Position numbers and translations under genes: made by a program. 64,000 bases of DNA, taken from Lingula anatina (Eukaryota; Brachiopoda; Lingulata; Lingulida; Lingulidae). This document shows positions 1-11,717 of this stretch, one piece after another. The notes beneath the pieces are model-generated. The model ran no database searches. It was not told the origin of the DNA and saw nothing but the letters and a program-made list of their open reading frames with translations. The first letter of the stretch is position 1, and the number at the start of each line of letters is the position of its first letter. The stretch lies in the NCBI RefSeq assembly GCF_001039355.2, contig NW_019775661.1:118108-182107 (forward strand), read 5' to 3'.

Positions 1-82
1 TGGTTTTGGATTCGAATGTCATTGAAGAGCTTTTCATTAGCACGAGCACGGTGAAGTATCTCTTAGAGCTGGGCAGACCTAC

Positions 83-437
83 CTATCTTAGTGATTTCCT
101 CGCCTGGTGCACTGCTACTTGAGGTGGTGGTCGTGGTTGGTACGTTATAAGGGCAGGCACTTAGCCTCTCAATTGTGGGGGTATTTAAAGGATCGTACAT
201 AGTCGATGGAGGGGGTGAGCTCATAGCAGTCCCTCCGTACTGGCACGCTGGATTGATCATGTTCAGACCCGGGGCCTCGCTGCCCATGGCACCATGCATT
301 GTCGGTTCTGCGTAGAAACTGCCGGAGGAGAAAGTGAGGCTGGTGTGGAAATCCATGCTGTAAGTTGTCGGCTCTGAGCCGTACTGGAGGATGTCCTTTA
401 CAGAAAATGGCGCGCCTCCTGTGTGATTGGCTGACAT
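83..437 (-). CDS. NK4: NK4 / tinman / Nkx2-5-type homeobox gene, exon 1 (TN-domain exon, partial gene)
   Basis: First coding exon of an NK4 (tinman, Nkx2-5/2-3 family) transcription factor, a regulator of cardiac and visceral mesoderm. The diagnostic feature is the TN/eh1 motif PFSVKDIL at residues 10-17, which recruits Groucho in this family; the rest is a Ser/Thr/Pro/Gly-rich linker. I start at the ATG at 435-437: upstream in the same frame there is a stop and no other ATG. The exon ends in a GTAGGT donor (intron begins at 82), leaving phase 1. The homeodomain exon must lie left of position 1, so assignment rests on the TN motif and on the neighbours: NK3 follows in the same orientation 10.7 kb away, as tinman and bagpipe do in NK clusters. 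Another NK2-class gene is possible but less likely in this context. Confidence 0.82.
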
Positions 438-769
438 AGCTTTAACTTCCTCTGCCGTGTTCCCTGAGCACACATGCTGCGGTGAATCCCTGGCAAGCTG
501 TCTTTTTCACTTAAAATTCAGTTTTGCTTCTTCTAATGGCGATAGCATTAATAATCAATTAACAGGTGCCCCGTCTGTCGACTACGAATAAACTTGCGTT
601 TTCTCATCAGCCAATCGGAGACCAGAAGCCTGACAGATCCACGAACAGTACGCAAAGCAAGTGCATCAGCCTGAAAGAAGACAGCTCAACTCTGAAACAA
701 TGCAACAGTAACAGAAAGGCATTTCCTCTAAAGCTAAAAAATGAACACCGATTATCTTCTCCGCCACTG

Positions 770-775
770 TTTATA
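770..775 (-). promoter_or_regulatory. possible TATA box of NK4
   Basis: TATAAA on the minus strand about 333 bp upstream of the proposed NK4 ATG. It is the only clear TATA-like hexamer I found in the first few hundred bases upstream. In AT-rich DNA such hexamers are common, so this is weak. Confidence 0.2.
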
Positions 776-1833
776 CTTTATGGAGGCTAATTTGCGATGC
801 TGCAATGTTTAACGTGTGTTTGTTGTGATTAGTGGCCCGACTCCTCCTGCTTCGGCCGCTGCTAGTTTTCCATTAGAACGCGACGTAACACGGAGATAAG
901 CGCCGCGCAGGTGAAACCGAAGCCTCCTTGGATGGGGGGTCACTGTTAAAATGTCGCATCAAATGCATGAAAGCCCGCCGTACTATCAGTGAGCCGGGTC
1001 TATGATTGGACGGGCTTGCCATTTAGCAGTTATGTGATGACAAGGTTGACTAGGCAATCAATTAACGGCGGGATCGGGCGTTTAGCCGGCCCCACTTAAT
1101 GTCAAAATTGTTTAACTCATTCGATCCCTTGATTTGTTTAATCAGGACGGGAGGAACGAGAAAATATTTGGCTCTGAGATAGGACAGAATTTTTCTAATA
1201 GCACTGTATGTCTTTCCGATATACGCGGCGGTTTAGCCGCAACTACTGGATGTCCCGCTATAGTGACCACATTAACGTTCACTGAGACTTCATTCATATT
1301 AAAAACAGATTTTTAGTTTATTTTGTCCCTGGACGATCTTTCTGTGTGGCTCTCAGTTGTGATTAACGCCTTTATTTATCACTTTGTCACTGGAATTGAG
1401 TACTCTATCGCAGGCAAGCATCTGCAGTCCGATTTTCCGCTTCCATACACTTTCAAAGGCTCAAGGCTCAATTTAGAGGAAAATAAAACAAAGAGCCTTC
1501 CGTGTAATTTTGAGTGCCGATCATATAACGACAACGATCCCCGTACGGCGAAATCTTTCGCCTGCAGCTTGACACCCGATGCCCGTTTTGTTTTACTGCA
1601 TATATTAAATTGATTTGATTGTTTTGTTGGTAAGACATCGTTTTAATCGAGGTGAGTCTCTCTAATGGGTCTTCTATGTTAGGCGGATCAGTTAACAAGA
1701 CGGTGTCAGCTCTGATGTATTCACCACCCGGGGTAGCGAGCTCAGCAGACGACTCGGCGTCCTTGGTGGGAGGGGGAAGGTAGAGGGGTTTGCAGATTCT
1801 CACCTTGATATAATTGTGGATTTTTTTCCACTG

Positions 1834-1862
<29 letters not shown>
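1834..1862. repeat. poly-T tract (29 bp) followed by TA repeats
   Basis: Uninterrupted T run followed directly by a short TATATA stretch. It may be a simple homopolymer or the poly-A tail of a minus-strand retro-insert; no insert body was recognised. Confidence 0.95.
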
Positions 1863-1865
<3 letters not shown>

Positions 1866-4800
1866 TATATATACAATAATAATATGAATTTTTCCTTTTG
1901 CTTTCAGTTTCGTATTAGTGTGAAAAATAAAAAAGGACAAGAAAAGAGAAAAAAAGTCAAAGAAGCGAGAAAAAACAATGAAATGATATTGTATGGAACG
2001 CTGTACATAACATTTCCACATTTTTTTTTCGAAACGTAATTCGTGTGGTCCAATTTCTCACGCATGTTACCAGGGCCATAAATCACATTCTTTTGTATTC
2101 TTTTTAAAACTTTCTTTGGTCTAAATGACGGGGTTACCACACATTGATCTCAGGAAAAGAAAAACGACACCACACACGTGAGAATAAAGCAGTCGAAGCT
2201 TATCCAGAACTCCACAGAACTTTTCATCCATTTCATTTCATTGGCGATTTTTATCATGACGCACCGTGGAATACATGTATCTTTTCACCCTTTTGATAAA
2301 ACAAAGGTTTAACCATACAAAAGAAATTAATTAAGCTAAATTATTATATTATTTTTTGTCTTTTTAACAAAAGTGAAGTAACAAAAACTTTTTTCACATG
2401 ATAAAAATTGTGGTACTGTGATCTTTTTTCTTTCTTATTTTTCGGTTGCGGTTTTGTCTGATGTTGCTTGTGACATATTTTTACTGCAGTCAATTGGTCT
2501 TTATGTAAATGATGAAATGTATACATTTGTTTGCAATATAGCTTTTTGTTCAAAACACACGTACGTATTAATAACGAGCCAAATATGTGATTGAATTATC
2601 AAAACATATTCACTTTAAATGGTTTTTGTGCTTTTTATCAAATAAACACCTATTGCAAACCTTCTTTGGTGGTCATTTTCGTGGAGTTGCTTTACGCTGA
2701 CCAGGACAAGGACGAGACGCCGCACTGAAAAAAAATCACGACTATCAGTCACCGATTATTTAAAATATTTATGTCTGTTTGTATTATCAGATTTTCTTCT
2801 TTCCGGCAAATAGAGCTCGGGTACGAATAAAAAGACCCAATTAGAAATTAAAAATGATATTCAAATTTAATTTTGTTCACCAGAAAAATATTATAACGGT
2901 TCACTCGTAATCTTTTAATGCTTCTTACATTTGGTTCATACATACCTATAGTTAATTTCTATTAAATAGTAACTACTCTCAAATAAGACATGCGATTCGA
3001 AGAAAGGCAACCCAATAGTGGCAAGTCCAGGTTGTCAGAGCCGATTAAGCGTCGGAGAAGGTCCTTTGATATTTTAAACGACAACGACAATAAAAAACGC
3101 ATTGATGCTCCCGCCACCCAAGATTAACGCCAGTTTTTCATATTGTTAAAGAACGAAGCTCCTGGCTGAGGAATACGAGCTCCTTACGTATTCGGTGTTG
3201 TATTTTCATCAAAACCTCGAATAAAAGTCCTTAATTGAGAACCCGCACATAATCCCGCAACTGCAACTGATAGCGAAATAGAATGCACTACCGGTTATTT
3301 ACATCAAATTATGTCAATGCTTGTAATTTTAGAAATTAATAGCTGTGTAGTGTCATTCCATTTCTGTTGTAATGTGATCGAGCATGCTTTAGTCTTTTTT
3401 TTTCCTATTTTACATTTCTCTTCATTATTTTAGCAATTTTAATCACTTAACATATATCGACATTTATTTTTTGATATAAAATATGTACGTTTTTATTTAT
3501 TTATTCTGTTTTAAATTGCATTGTTAGCTTACTGCAGGAAATTAAATTTTGCGCTGTTAAAAAATATTACATGTTGATTTTACATTTTATGAAGTTTCAT
3601 TTTCGGCACGTCAAAGAATTTGCGCATAATGATTATTATCATGATGTCTTCCGATTTTGAGTAATTCTAACCAGGTGATTATAATCGCATTTTTTAATAA
3701 ATTCTTATGAAACTATGCCTCCGTTAATTTTATTATGGTTCTGATTCTAATACTGTAAATCTTTGTGGGTCCTTGAATTCACACGTGTGGGCCGTGTCCC
3801 CGGGGCGGCTCCTCTTTTTGGAGGACTACACACTGACGCATGCATATCAACATGATGTTAATAACGTGCACACTTCTGAACGGAAGGCATGGTCTTGTAG
3901 TTGAATGGCTGCCTGACAGTGGTAAGCATGGCGAGGTGGCTGATCAAGCGCCTCCACCTCACATTTCTGCAAATCTCACAGCGAGTTGTCATCACTTTCG
4001 GTAAGCACTTCACTTCAGATGTGTGAAATCAGCAATAGATCCTGTGATAATTGAAATGTAAACATGTTCAACCACTTAGATATCATAAGATTCTTAAGAA
4101 TGATATATCAGAGAACTCCGAGGCGGGACGTGGGGTTTCTAACGTGCTGGCCAAATGTTCGCTGTGAGGAATTCGGTTTTTGTAAAACATATTTTATGGA
4201 AGTGCGATTATAAGGATAGACATATCGCGGTTGTGTTCAGTCATAAATTTCAACAAAACCCTATCCTTTGTTTTGCATTTTATTCTAATTAAAGCCCAAA
4301 CCACCTGTTGGTTAAGCTATGTATTTAAGCCTGTGCAAGAAAAATGTGCGCAAATTAATGCTACCGTTGCATTTTATACCGTACGCATTGTAGCAGAGGG
4401 AAAGATGATTCACAAAAGCACTCTATTTGAGTGCAACCCCAGGAAAATAATGTGAGTGTTTTACCAAAAATCAGTTTTCCATTAACACCAAATTTGGAAA
4501 TGTCTCCAGGAGAAATTTCTAGTTTTCAATGTCTTCTTCTTTTAAGAGACGTGAAGTTAAACCACGTAAAGTTACGCGTGCCTCTGCAATCCGAAGTCAT
4601 GATGAGCTATTTGATAGCGTTTCAAAAGACACCTCAATGACTGGATACTTAAGGTTGAAATTTGAACTAGAAAAGATCAAAGGCACATTTTTCACTGATG
4701 GTTTAACCCTCTCTTACTTCGCTCATCAACTCATAGCTTGAAATATGTATGATGATAGCCTCTTTGTATCCATTCTACTGTCTGTCTGTTTGTCTATCTG

Positions 4801-7275
4801 TCTGCTGAGGTTTTTTTCTCTTTTGTGGATTCTTTTTGCAAGTATGCCTGTCTAGATATTGATCAGGGTGCTATTACTTACCACAGCTGTGTAGAAAACA
4901 AAATAAATGTGAAAATAAATTCGTAGTTCTAATCAAATCCTTAATTTTAGACAATCTTCCATATTCATATTATCGGTGTTATAGAAAAAAATAGAAAAAA
5001 ATCTAGCAATTTTATTTCGTGGTGTAGTTCAACCGTATTTAACCCCAGAATGGCATGTTATGCCATTTGAAATATCTGTTTCACTGTCAAGTATTTTGTA
5101 TATTTGACAACACTTTCAATGCCTGGATTATCATCATTATCATTATATCACATTAAAAAATCAAATCATTTCTTTAAGGAAGTTGGGAAAGATTGTACCG
5201 TTGTCAATCAAGGAAACATCCTGAGGTCACCCCGAATGTTTGACTTGAAATGAAATACAAAACTTTTCATTTATTTGTTTTGTTTTGATTTCATTGTTTT
5301 CTTTCAGTCGCGTCCCTTTTAGAAAATATATTTTATATGGAAGACAAATTGTAAGTAAAAGAAAATTGTTCTTTTTTCTTTTTGTGTAAAAATATGAGAA
5401 TAAGTGAAATTTTGCTGTATGGTATATTTTACTACTACAATATCATTTTTCTTGTAAGGAAAAAGACGAGAATAGGTGGCATTATTCGAAATCGTATATT
5501 TTATTACTACATCAGCAATCTTATAAATAATCAATATATCAACCAAAAAAAAACCGTTGTCTTTTTACGACATTTGTACGACTTATCGTCAATTCTGTAC
5601 CCAAAAACACGATAATTTCAACTTCCATACCATAAACATTCATATTACTTTTTTTTCAAGAAGGCGTCATCTTTGCATGCCGAAGTTTAAACAAGTAACA
5701 CACAATATATTGAAACAAAATGGCAGCTGTGATGGGTGTGTGCATACTGATTTATTTCATTTCTCTTTTTTAGAACAAAGTTTGGAGCCACCTCGGACTA
5801 TCACACCCAGTCTCACACTGAAGGAGGCTTAATTAAGAACCACACCAGGGCACCTGCATAACACAATGTACATATGTGCTTTTATAGTCTTTTGGAAGAG
5901 AGAAAAAATGCATTCCTCTGTATCAATACACGTATAGTATTTTGTGAGAGCAAAGTGCACACCCAGAAAGAATAACTTATTTTTTCTCTTATATTATGTT
6001 TTTATGTATATTTTGAGAACTTAACTTGGTCCTCTTTACACCACTTTTTGTGCCTATCAAATCTCTTACACTGTCTTGATCTAATTTAATATCCTATCAT
6101 TAAATATCCTCAATTTTTTTTATGGTTAATATTTTTTCCTGGGAAACATTAAGTGAAAAGGCGTCAATTTAGTTTTCTTTTTCATTTAAGTGCCTGTGCT
6201 TACCTAAAAGAAGTTTTATTTGTCGGATTAGTTACATACTACAATGCAATTTTCATTTTAAAGATATCGAGGCAAACGTTATATTGTAGCTATTTTTTCA
6301 GTTACACACATTCCTTTCCAATCACTAGCTTTTATTGAAAAGAATACATTGAAACAGATGATACGAATCAATAATGTTTTTATATATAACACACATATAT
6401 GTAATGGTGTTCCTTGTCTACTGAAGCAGGCCTATGTGCCCTGATACTCGCCAGCTGATCCAAAGAAATAACTTTTTTTACTTCCTCCAAGTTGGCATTG
6501 GCATAAGATAACGTCCACAAGACAGTCTGCAGGCCGACTGCTACGATAAACATGGCGTTTTCCCCTCACCGTGTCCATTAAGAGGAGCCGTGAAGGTGGT
6601 AGGAGGCAACCCGAACCCTTCGTGTTTAAACAACTCGAGATTTTGTTGTACAAATGTTTTAGTTCGGCCGTTCTCTCTGGCTGAGGCAGAATGGAAACAG
6701 TATACAAACATTGCATAAGCGCTCAATACTGCGTCAATCAAACTGGCCGTGGCAGGAGCGTCTGGAGTAGATAGCCCTTCTGATCGAGAACATTGTTATT
6801 CGCACACACGCGCTCGCGTGCTTCTTTCTGTGCTTTTCATTACAACGAAGACATTAAGATTAATTCTTATAATGTTCATGAGTATACTCACACTAATATG
6901 TAGTATGGAAAACCCTTCTTTGAATGCGTCACTAGGGATATATTTTTAATATGTATATTTGTCTGCTATTGATATAATTTATTAGAATGCTTGGTTTAGC
7001 GAAAGGCAAAAGAAGTTACTTTTGTAACATTAATCGAGATATATTTCATCTTGGGTCATATCACGATTGCCGCGCCATATCTTCCATTGCGTTTGTTGTG
7101 ACAAGGTTGCCAATTGATCTCAGCAAACACCTTCAGCCCTTTATGTAAAATGCGAAAGAAGTAAAATTCTTTTTCAGAGTTCATTTTTTACTGATATCTA
7201 TATATTTATTAGATCTAATTTCCTGAAATTCGTACAGATAAATAAAGTTGATATGTTGGGTTTGATGATTTTGTC

Positions 7276-7405
7276 TATTTATTTTATTTATTTATTTCAA
7301 AGGGGTGAATTATTAATTCATCTATTTATCTGTCCACTTATTTACATGTATTTTATTCATTTATTTATTTATCTGTTCATTTATTTATTTATTTATTTAT
7401 TTATA
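7276..7405. repeat. imperfect TTTA-rich microsatellite
   Basis: Interrupted TTTA/TTCA/TCTA tetranucleotide repeats, purest at about 7,378-7,405. Confidence 0.85.
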
Positions 7406-7802
7406 AAGTGGAAATAAATAATGGTTAGGGAAATCGAGTCTCGGCCGTCCAAAATGGAGTATTAAGATGTTCGAATGTATTGAAAATTGAATCAATAAAT
7501 TATTGAATCTATTGAATGATATTATTATCAAATAGGTTTAGACGGTAGATAAACTTTCAATCTTTATTTTCTTTCTAAAAATTAAATTCAAACATATCAC
7601 AGAGCTCGAATATCTCTTCACCTACATAAAAATCAAAATTCTTAAAGAAAAAGAGAGAGAGAGATTGACACTTGCTAAAATTTAGATGCAGCTTAGTATG
7701 TAAGTATGATGTATAACCAAATAGAGGACCAAATGTTATCGTTTATTTTCTAACACCGAGTGGCTCACCACTTAATCTCTTCTTGAAATCAATATATCAC
7801 GG

Positions 7803-7850
7803 ATTTTTTTTTTTATTTTTTTTTTTTTATTTTTATTTTTTTTTTTTTTG
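7803..7850. repeat. T-rich low-complexity tract
   Basis: Runs of T broken by single A residues. No coding or RNA signal. Confidence 0.9.
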
Positions 7851-10800
7851 CGGGATTTGTTTCTTATGCCCCCTTTCGCACGATCTGAACGAGACATTAG
7901 TTCAAATGCAGTAGGTGCGCTCTATGTATTTTCATATTTTCTCCTCAATTGCAATGCGTAATGGGAGCCTCAATTTTATTTTCCACGCTAAAACCAGACA
8001 GCAAAATAAGAGTGCAATATGGGAAATGCATATCTAAATTCTATTGACATCTTCACCGTGATTATCAAAACATACCATCTTGATCACTTTTACCACTTAT
8101 GCCCTGCCGCTGAACTGCTAAAACAATTAACATGGGATTTATTGGGTAATTTATAGAGAGTGGGCCCTTAATGTAATCGTTTATTTTTGTAACCCCGAAT
8201 AATAGGGGCATGCCAAATAGAGAACTCACTTAGTAGGTGAATGGCGTCCCCTGCCATAATCTTGTTAGCTGTATAAAAGAACACTCTATGAGAATAAATC
8301 ATCTATCAATACAATGACCCATTTCTGCCTATACTGGTCAATAAACTTAAGTTAATTATCGAACTTAAGGCATTTATACAGACAGATAAAATGGAATTTA
8401 TTGGACAATTAATTTTGGTCACTAAAGGTAACTAGTTTTTCTTATGTACTTTTCATGGAGCTTGTTCGATTCACTTTAAATTCATCTAATCTGATTTCAT
8501 TGGCACTTTTGTTCATACCTTGAAATAGCCGCTGCCGTTTCCTTTATTTCCCTGTATTCGTTTTCTTTCTCCTTCTATGCATACTCACAATTCTGCAGAA
8601 TATTGTACTTTTTTTCAAAAAATGCTTATATGTTTAAGAATATTTAATAATAACCTCTCTCTCTCTCTCTCATTCTCTCAAAACTCATTAAATTCGGCAG
8701 CATAAGCATTTTCTTTCAGACCCCGCTTATTAAGTTTTACGTGTGAAGTTAAGTGTTAATTGTCTTTACCTGTATGTTCTTATATGCGTGTAAAGTGCAG
8801 TAATGGATAAGCTAACGCTTTTTAAAGGAGGTGTGTTACTTCTGTAAGTTTGATGTCACTTGACGGTTAGCTGTTGCGAAAATCTAAACATTGCTAAGAC
8901 AACGCGGAAAAAGTGCCACCTCTAACACGAAGCAGTTCGTAGTATTGTAAACACTGCGCCACTCTCAATTCAATCCACATGATGGAGGACGAGCAAGTTT
9001 ATAAAACAAAACAGTAAAAAAGTAACTTTCCCATGCCCACCTTTAAAAGACAGGAAATGAGTGTATAACTGACAGCATCAACAACAGACCGGGCTTCTGT
9101 AAATCAGTATTGCGCTTAACGTGATTACACTTCTTGAATGTCATCTGAACAGTTAATTCAGGACGCGGTGATGTTGTGTGCATGTTGGATTTCTTTACAA
9201 AGTGCATTTTATTACATACATATTCCGTTTTCTATATTGATGACGTCATTGCCTCATGTGCGTTCAGCTGTGCCTTTGTCTTTAAATGTATGCGTACTTT
9301 TCTAACAAGTTCATGCCGTTTTTACATATTTATTTCTTTTTTTATTTCCTTTTTCCATTTGGCTGTTGAAATGTGTTTCAGAATATTAATGCACGTATAT
9401 TTCCAACTATTAGATAGTTCTTAAAACAGAACACTTTTCTGTATCATTATATTTTTCACTCAAAATCGCAGCTAAGAATACTAAAGCTCCAGTTGCTGCT
9501 TTATCTAAAATCTATCCTTTTCTTAAACAAGAATTACGGAATAGGGCAGACATACAATTTCCTTTGTTAGAATTCATATCGGCTTATTCAAGCCACTTAT
9601 TCGCGCCGTGTCATTTCACAAATCTGTTCTTTTGCCCAATTAATAACTTCCTATGTTCCCCTGATAAACGTCCAAATAATCACAGCAGTCCTGATTGACA
9701 TGCCGTAAGATTTGAGACACGGCACGAAACAGAGATTTGTCAGCTCGGCCTTTCCCAGCGTCCTAATTATTAATTAATACCTTCTCGTTAATTTGACATT
9801 TTAATCCAGCGTGCCGCTGAATGCCCAGATGTGAGCTTTTGGGCAGTGAGATCGAGGATCAGCCCAGGGATAATCAATAATGCAGGGATTAAATGGAGAT
9901 AGGTGAGGAAAGCGGCAATTGATGATCGATTTGTGGCTGCAACACACCATAATATCGCGGGAAAACTGAATAAATTGTCAAATAATTGTATACTGTGGGG
10001 TTAATAATTGGCTTTCTTTGAAGAAGTTGGTGTTTGTTGTATAAACTGGCAACACTGATTTGTTCTAATGGAGTTACTCCGGTACATTTGTTAGTTACGA
10101 ATAAAAACGTTTTTCTTATATTCTAATCTCATTCTTATTTCTATTACTTATTTGAGCTCAGTTATGCTTGAATCTTGTTAAGAGCTGTCAAAAATATTTT
10201 GTCTTACATCACTGCCGATATATCTAGTGTAAATTTTCTTAATTGTTAGTTCTGTTAACATAGTAACGTTTTTAAGACAGAGATACATGTATAAAAAAGT
10301 CCGAGATGTATTTGTCACAAAAAACATATTTTCAATGTACGTGCAAAATGGCCTCTGTATGGATTGAGATGACAAGTACAGTAATAGCCACTATTTATCA
10401 AATTGTTGATATATTTTTCGAGCCTGCTCTGAGCCCTAAGTAACGGGTTCCAATTGTTTTATAAATATACACAGAACACAGAATACAGATGTACAAATAC
10501 AAGTATGGCAGAGTGACGCAACACTTAATGTGATTCCGAAAAAACAGATCCTTGTTCAGTACATCGAGAAATCATAAACAACGAAAAAAAAACATAAAAA
10601 AAAACATCGACAACCAAAAGCACAATGTGTAAATGTGTACGATTAGAGTGATTTCTGTTTTTAACAGCAAATAAATACTTTTTGCAGACCTTTTGACAAT
10701 AATAATAGTGTCTTAGATGTTTAATGCTTTTCTAGGTATAGTTCCCATAAACTAAATAATGCTTTCATAAAAAAAAATGCCCAACATATTTTAGAAGTGT

Positions 10801-11095
10801 CCTACTTCCCTCCATATATTAGTCGTTAAATTGTTAGACAAAACGAATATTTGTATATATCTCCAGGTACGAATAACTCCAAGTAAAACCTAAATTTTTT
10901 GTCATTCAAAAACAGCTGTTTTCTTTTTCTTATCGTCGTTTTCGACAAAAAATGCTAAAACAGGTTAATCCTTGTATTTATCATATCCTGATCCCGAAGA
11001 TTTAACGGTCTTCTTGGAATAACTTTTGACTCTCCGTTTAAGCGATGACCGATTCTTTCATTGTGGACAAACTGTCTGCTGGCTGATGGTCAAAA

Positions 11096-11299
11096 TCAGA
11101 AGCGATAGAAACTGAGTCCCGGAATGGGAAAAGATGGAAAGAGGAGAGGTCTTGGTATTTCACTGGGATCGTAGAGTCTTTGATCATCTTTAATAAGCAC
11201 CCTGACGGCAACTTTCTTAGCTTGCATGGGCAGTGAGTGGTCCTGTAGTAGATGGCGACGCTTGGTCTTGTAACGGCGGTTTTGAAACCAAATTTTCAC
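11096..11299 (-). CDS. NK3: NK3 / bagpipe (Nkx3) homeobox gene, exon 3 (homeodomain helix 3 and C-terminus)
   Basis: Last coding exon, residues 256-322 of the predicted 322-aa protein. It opens in phase 0 after a CTACAG acceptor with VKIWFQNRRYKTKRR, homeodomain recognition helix 3; the YKTKRR ending fits the NK3 class. After the homeodomain comes KVAVRVLIKDDQRLY, which resembles the conserved segment that follows the homeodomain in vertebrate Nkx3 proteins (VAVKVLVRDDQRQY type). The tail is proline- and phenylalanine-rich and stops at TGA (11,096-11,098). The intron splits the homeobox between homeodomain residues 44 and 45. Confidence 0.95.
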   Translation of the reverse strand: MKIWFQNRRYKTKRRHLLQDHSLPMQAKKVAVRVLIKDDQRLYDPSEIPRPLLFPSFPIPGLSFYRF

Positions 11300-11523
11300 C
11301 TGTAGTAAGAACACGATTATTATTTCACGGGATTTATTGCCACACGAACCTCGTAAAAGTAATTATGAGACAGAATTGTGAGAAGGAAAATATCTTAAAA
11401 ATTGCCATTATGTATTGTCAAGAAAACAGGGAGAACACGCTCTTTGAACATTCAGTCAAAACAGTCGATTAAAATACGACAAAGATGTCACTATATGTTC
11501 CGGTTCGATCGAACTATACTTAC

Positions 11524-11717
11524 CTGTGTTTCTGTGAGTTTTAATGCTGCCGCCAAGTCTGCTCGCTCAGGGCCGGACAGGTAGCGTTGGTGACTGAACC
11601 GTCTCTCCAGTTCGAACACCTGAGCATGAGAGAACGCAGCTCTGGAGCGCTTCTTACGGGGTTTATTTTTGCCCTGGGGAGGACTTTCTGGTACGCAAGA
11701 TGACGCAATGTGGCTTT
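11524..11717 (-). CDS. NK3: NK3 / bagpipe (Nkx3) homeobox gene, exon 2 (homeodomain helices 1-2)
   Basis: Middle exon of 194 nt, bounded by a TTTCAG acceptor and a GTAAGT donor. It encodes residues 192-255: a Pro/Lys-rich lead-in, then the homeodomain from residue 212 ([20 protein letters not shown]...) to LTETQ, where the intron falls. The match to the vertebrate Nkx3 homeodomain is nearly complete in this stretch. Phases agree on both sides: exon 1 ends with one base and exon 2 begins with two (together a Glu codon), and the 3' end is phase 0. The exon was found by splice logic, since its reading frame is short. Confidence 0.95.

Larger units (their letters stand above)
438..11095. other. 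NK4-NK3 intergenic region, no gene recognised
   Basis: About 10.7 kb of AT-rich DNA between the NK4 start and the NK3 stop. Open frames here are short, low-complexity or lack an ATG. It holds a poly-T tract, TTTA repeats and T-rich tracts. Two islands stand out by composition: a GC-rich one at about 1,680-1,800 and a TAAT-rich one at about 9,640-9,960. The 5' leader and proximal promoter of NK4 should lie at the left end and the 3' UTR of NK3 at the right end. Confidence 0.6.

Noticed and set aside
438-473. Extension of the NK4 exon 1 frame to a GTG at 471-473
   Set aside because: Not an ATG; in an animal gene the first ATG after the upstream stop (435-437) is the better start.
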